A DNA stretch of 7,910 nucleotides from Actinomycetota bacterium (GTDB lineage: Bacteria; Actinomycetota; Thermoleophilia; Gaiellales; Gaiellaceae), in the NCBI GenBank assembly GCA_013698195.1, contig JACCVK010000344.1, forward strand, positions 1-7,910. The letters run 5' to 3'. The notes under the pieces were generated by a model, which had not been told where the DNA came from, ran no database searches, and saw only the letters and a list, made by a program, of their open reading frames with translations. The position numbers and the translations under genes are program-made. Positions within the stretch are counted from its first letter, which is position 1. Every line of letters begins with the position of its first letter. This document shows positions 4,701 through 7,910 of the stretch, one piece after another.

Positions 4701-6305
4701 GTGCGAGTCCAGCTCGCAGCAGTCTCGAAGCGCTACGGCGCCCAGATCGTTCTCGACCGGGTCGATCTCACGATCGGTCCGCGGGCGCGCCTCGGCATCG
4801 TCGGGCCGAACGGGGTGGGCAAGACGACCTTGCTTCGGATTCTTGCCGGGCTCGAGGAGCCTGATGCGGGCTCGGTTGTGCGTGCACCCGCCTGGCTCAC
4901 CTCCGGCTATCTCGCCCAGGAGCGGCTGAGCGAGCACGAGTCTCTGCTCGCGACGCTCGCGCGTCGCACTGGAGTCGCGGACGCCGAGCGCGAGCTCCTC
5001 GAGGCGTCGGCGGCACTGGCGAGCGACGCCAACGGCGCCGGCCACGCGGGCGATCGCTACTCGGTAGCACTCGAGCGCTTCCTCTCCCTCGGTGGCGCTG
5101 ACTTCGAGGCTCGCGCCCGCACCATCTGTGCGGAGCTCGGCCTCGAGGTCGAGCTCGGCCGTTCGGCTGCGACGCTCTCGGGCGGCGAGCGTGCCCGGGC
5201 AGCTCTGGCAGCGACGCTGCTCTCGCGCTACGACCTGCTCCTGCTGGACGAGCCAACGAACGATCTGGATCTGGACGGCCTCGCTCGGCTCGAACGATTT
5301 CTCGATTCATACGCAGGCGCTCTTGTCGTCGTCTCGCACGACCGCGAGCTGCTCGATCGGACGGCGACGCGGATCGTCGACGTCGAGCCAAGCACGAGAC
5401 GCGTGCGCGAGTGGGCCGGAACCTGGAGCGACTACGCCGCTGCTCGTGAGACGCAGCGCCTGGCAGCGGTCGCGCGGTATGAGCAGGCGGACACGCGCAG
5501 GCGGAGGGTCGCCTCGCTGCTCGCGAAACGTCGTGACGAGGCGCGTGGGCACGGCGACTCGCTCGGCAAGACGACGGGCGGTGCGGATCGTCGCGCCACG
5601 CAGGCGTTGCGGACGAAGGTGCGTCAGGCGGAGCGGCTGCTCGAGCGCAACGAGCTACCGGAGAAGCCGTTCGAGCCGTGGGAGCTTCGACTCACCCTCG
5701 CTGCGGGCGAGCGGCCGGGCGATCTCGTCGCCAGGCTCGACGATGCGGTCGCGGTGCGGGGCGACTTCAGGCTCGGCCCGCTGTCGCTCGACCTAGTCGC
5801 CGGCGAGCGCCTTGCGGTGACCGGGCGAAACGGCAGCGGCAAGACGACGCTCCTCGGGATGCTGGTCGGCGAGACTCCGCTGGTCGAAGGCCGGCGCAGC
5901 ATCGGTCGCCGGACGCATATCGGATCGCTCGCTCAGCGCCGGGAGGCATACGCGGAATCGACGCCGTTGGTCTCCGCGTTCCGGTCGCGCACCGGCCTCG
6001 CTCTCGAGCCGGCGCGCACACTGCTCGCGAAGTTCGGGCTCGGCGCCGATCACGTGGGCCGCTCGTGCTCCTCCCTCTCGCCGGGCGAAAGAACGCGCGC
6101 TCAGCTCGCCGAGATCCAGTTCCTGCGCGTGAACCTGCTCGTGCTCGACGAGCCGACCAACCATCTCGACATCGAGGCCGTCGAGCAGCTCGAGGCTGCG
6201 CTCGCCGGCTACGACGGCACGATCGTCGTCGTCTCGCACGATCGCCGCTTTCTGGAGCGCATCGCGCCTACGCGCGAGCTCGGGTTGGACAGGTTAGAAA
6301 TGTGA
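4701..6305 (+). CDS. ABC-F family ATPase, ribosome-associated
   Basis: ABC-F proteins are soluble twin-ATPase factors that bind the ribosomal E site; some regulate translation and others dislodge ribosome-targeting antibiotics. This 534-residue product has two complete ABC domains and no membrane segment. Domain 1: Walker A GPNGVGKTT (35-43), signature LSGGER (159-164), Walker B LLLLDEPTNDLD (179-190), switch SHD (212-214). Domain 2: Walker A GRNGSGKTT (375-383), signature LSPGER (459-464), Walker B LLVLDEPTNHLD (479-490), switch SHD (512-514). Both catalytic glutamates (E184, E484) are present, so both sites look active. Residues about 241-345 form the basic, helical interdomain linker (P-site tRNA interaction motif region) that sets specificity. 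Length suits the compact actinobacterial ABC-F group. Whether it confers drug resistance cannot be told from sequence; no transporter or resistance gene is adjacent. Start is GTG with a strong Shine-Dalgarno. Confidence 0.93.
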   Translation: MRVQLAAVSKRYGAQIVLDRVDLTIGPRARLGIVGPNGVGKTTLLRILAGLEEPDAGSVVRAPAWLTSGYLAQERLSEHESLLATLARRTGVADAERELLEASAALASDANGAGHAGDRYSVALERFLSLGGADFEARARTICAELGLEVELGRSAATLSGGERARAALAATLLSRYDLLLLDEPTNDLDLDGLARLERFLDSYAGALVVVSHDRELLDRTATRIVDVEPSTRRVREWAGTWSDYAAARETQRLAAVARYEQADTRRRRVASLLAKRRDEARGHGDSLGKTTGGADRRATQALRTKVRQAERLLERNELPEKPFEPWELRLTLAAGERPGDLVARLDDAVAVRGDFRLGPLSLDLVAGERLAVTGRNGSGKTTLLGMLVGETPLVEGRRSIGRRTHIGSLAQRREAYAESTPLVSAFRSRTGLALEPARTLLAKFGLGADHVGRSCSSLSPGERTRAQLAEIQFLRVNLLVLDEPTNHLDIEAVEQLEAALAGYDGTIVVVSHDRRFLERIAPTRELGLDRLEM

Positions 6306-6307
6306 GA

Positions 6308-6335
6308 TTGCACACAAGCCCGAAAGGTTTAGCTT
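6308..6335 (+). promoter_or_regulatory. Possible promoter of the secreted-protein gene
   Basis: TTGCAC (6308-6313), a 16-base spacer, then TAGCTT (6330-6335), 38 bases ahead of the ATG at 6374. The -10 fits TANNNT; the -35 keeps only the TTG of the consensus. A GAGG at 6362-6365, 8 bases before the ATG, serves as ribosome binding site within a longer G-rich run. Confidence 0.35.
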
Positions 6336-6373
6336 CCACCTTGCTCTGGTTTCGCCGACAAGAGGGGGAGTTC

Positions 6374-7910
6374 ATGAGCAGAGCTAAGCCGTCAGTGCGG
6401 TCTGTACGGCCCGCGCTGGTTCTCACCGCGCTCGCGACCTTGGTGGTCACGCTGACAGCCGGGACGACACAGGCGGGGCCGAGTGCCGCGCTCGCCTCCG
6501 GACCCGTATTCACCGAGCCCGCGGCGTTCGACGTATCGCCGCCGCTGACGCAGCTTGTGAGCGCGACTGCGAGGGTGCGCGGCAAGAGCGCTCCGACAGA
6601 CAGTGTCTACGACGCCGACCGCGATCTCTCGGTCGAAGCGGAGAGCAAGGCACGGCGCGCGATCAGCCGCCTCGCAGCTCCGCAGGCCGCAGCGTCTCAG
6701 GCCGCTGCGTCAGCCATTCCAGCCCCGAGCGTCAACTTCGAGGGGCTGAGCAATCAGGACAACTTCAACGTGTTCGGGTTCCGAGTGAACCCGCCGGATC
6801 CGGTGGGAGACGTCGGGCGGAACCACTACGTCGAGATGATCAACCTCGTCTTCGGCGTGTACTCGAAGACGGGCACCCTTCTCCTCGGGCCGGTGGACAC
6901 CGGCACGCTCTGGACAGGGTTCCCGATCGAAGACTGCACGGATCCTTCCCGTGATCCGATCGTGGTCTACGACCAGACGGCGGATCGCTGGCTCCTGACC
7001 CAGTTCACGACACGGGGTCTCGACGACCCTACGCTGCCGTTCTACAACTGCGTGGCGATCTCGCAGACCGGTGACCCGACCGGGGCGTACTACCGCTACG
7101 CGTTCAGCACGGGGCTCAACTTCCCCGACTACCCAAAGTACGGGGTCTACGGGAACAGCTACATCATCACGGACAGGCAGTTCGGGCCGACGGTCGAGTA
7201 CGGCATCGGCGTTCACGCACTCGAGCGCGCCCAGATGATCAAGGGCAACCCGAACGCCCGCTACGTCAGCTTCTTCATCGACGGGAACGACCCGAGCCTC
7301 TTGCCGCTCGTCGGCGACGGACTCCTGCCGCCGGACATGGACGGACCGGGAAATCCGCGAAGCAACATCGCACCGATCGTGGGGACGCAGGACGACGACT
7401 ACGTCTACGGGGCGACGTCGGACGCGCTCAACGTTTGGGAGCTGAACGTGAAGTGGGCGCGGCGGAATCCGCAGGCGACACTCGTCTTCAAGGTGCAATT
7501 GCCGGTGAACGAGTTCGACTCGAACTTCCCCTGTGCCCCGACTGCGCGCGACTGTCTCCCGCAGCCGGGGATCGTGGACCCGGCGCAGTATCTCGACATC
7601 CTTTCCTATCGGCAGCGGCCGACGTGGCGGCTCGCCTACCGGAAGATGCAGGGGTACGAGACGCTCGTCACCAACCAGTCGGTCGAGGTCAGGCCGGGAA
7701 TCGCAGGGGTTCGCTGGTACGAGATCCGGCGTACGCTCTCCGAGACGTACACGGTGCACCAGCAAGGCGACTACTCGCCCGACAACGTCCACCGCTGGAT
7801 GGGCTCGATCGCGATGGACAGACGGGGTAACGCGGCGCTCGGGTACAGCGTCGTCGACGGCACCTCCGTGTATCCGGGGATCCGGTACGCGGGTCGCCTC
7901 GCGACGGATC
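6374..7910 (+). CDS. Large secreted protein of an uncharacterised family, 3' end outside window
   Basis: The frame opens at ATG 6374 and stays open to the window edge, giving 512 residues without a stop. Residues 1-34 are a Sec signal peptide: basic start, hydrophobic core ALVLTALATLVVTLTAG, and a likely TQA cleavage site. Residues 35-118 are variable and Ala-rich, including a duplicated QAAAS (104-113). From 119 a conserved-looking ectodomain begins, with segments I know from secreted proteins of Actinobacteria and other phyla: PPDPVGDVGRNHYVEMIN (140-157), DPIVVYDQTADRWLLTQF (194-211), GAYYRYAF (237-244), NFPDYPKYGVY (249-259), GVRWYEIR (445-452) and RWMGSIAMDRRGNAALGYS (474-492). Four cysteines (C188, C226, C387, C394) could form disulfides. 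The repeated short beta-like blocks suggest a beta-propeller, which is inference. No catalytic motif is evident. Homologues continue further, so C-terminal domains are probably lost at the edge. Confidence 0.85.
   Translation, partial: MSRAKPSVRSVRPALVLTALATLVVTLTAGTTQAGPSAALASGPVFTEPAAFDVSPPLTQLVSATARVRGKSAPTDSVYDADRDLSVEAESKARRAISRLAAPQAAASQAAASAIPAPSVNFEGLSNQDNFNVFGFRVNPPDPVGDVGRNHYVEMINLVFGVYSKTGTLLLGPVDTGTLWTGFPIEDCTDPSRDPIVVYDQTADRWLLTQFTTRGLDDPTLPFYNCVAISQTGDPTGAYYRYAFSTGLNFPDYPKYGVYGNSYIITDRQFGPTVEYGIGVHALERAQMIKGNPNARYVSFFIDGNDPSLLPLVGDGLLPPDMDGPGNPRSNIAPIVGTQDDDYVYGATSDALNVWELNVKWARRNPQATLVFKVQLPVNEFDSNFPCAPTARDCLPQPGIVDPAQYLDILSYRQRPTWRLAYRKMQGYETLVTNQSVEVRPGIAGVRWYEIRRTLSETYTVHQQGDYSPDNVHRWMGSIAMDRRGNAALGYSVVDGTSVYPGIRYAGRLATD

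Noticed and set aside
6710..7792. A 360-codon open frame on the minus strand, antisense to the secreted-protein gene
   Set aside because: Its product is a monotonous Val/Arg/Asp/His-rich sequence with no motif, as expected from the complement of GC-rich coding DNA. The plus-strand frame has a signal peptide and recognisable family segments.

Overview
The window is GC-rich, contains no mobile element, and looks like a chromosomal piece of a deep-branching actinobacterium. The evidence is gene order and content. Partial rsmD, coaD, a SepIVA/DivIVA-like coiled-coil gene and a YceD/DUF177 gene lie in the same order and orientation, and the SepIVA-DUF177 neighbourhood is an actinobacterial arrangement (Rv2927c-Rv2926c in Mycobacterium tuberculosis). 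Ig-like repeat secreted proteins of the kind seen here are common in Thermoleophilia, so that class is my best guess. It is an inference that a phylogeny would have to test.

Layout. Positions 2-960 hold the 3' part of rsmD (16S rRNA methyltransferase), overlapped by 4 bp by coaD (phosphopantetheine adenylyltransferase). Positions 973-1518 hold the SepIVA-like gene. Positions 1537-2553, on the minus strand, hold a LysR-type regulator with an unusual C-terminal tail of five pentapeptide repeats. It sits between sepIVA and the DUF177 gene (2631-3140), convergent with the first and divergent from the second. The 77 bp between lysR and DUF177 hold overlapping inverted half-sites and -10-like elements. 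Positions 3141-3303 are non-coding and carry a long nested inverted repeat.

The second half is accessory in character. Positions 3304-4440 (minus) encode an exported protein with two Ig-like repeats and a C-terminal beta-type domain. A 260-bp divergent intergenic region follows. Positions 4701-6305 encode an ABC-F protein (two ABC ATPase domains, no membrane segments), and 6374 to the window end encode the N-terminal 512 residues of a large secreted protein of an uncharacterised family.

The left half is housekeeping: rRNA modification, CoA synthesis, septum/envelope growth and a factor linked to rRNA. The ABC-F protein also acts on the ribosome by family knowledge. The two secreted-protein genes that flank it have no visible functional link to it. 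I see no tRNA, rRNA, CRISPR array, transposase or phage gene, and nothing that clearly forms a new defence or metabolic system. The items most worth a second look are the lysR placement and tail, the intergenic hairpin at 3183-3245, the shared lysR/DUF177 promoter region, and the uncharacterised secreted protein at the right edge.
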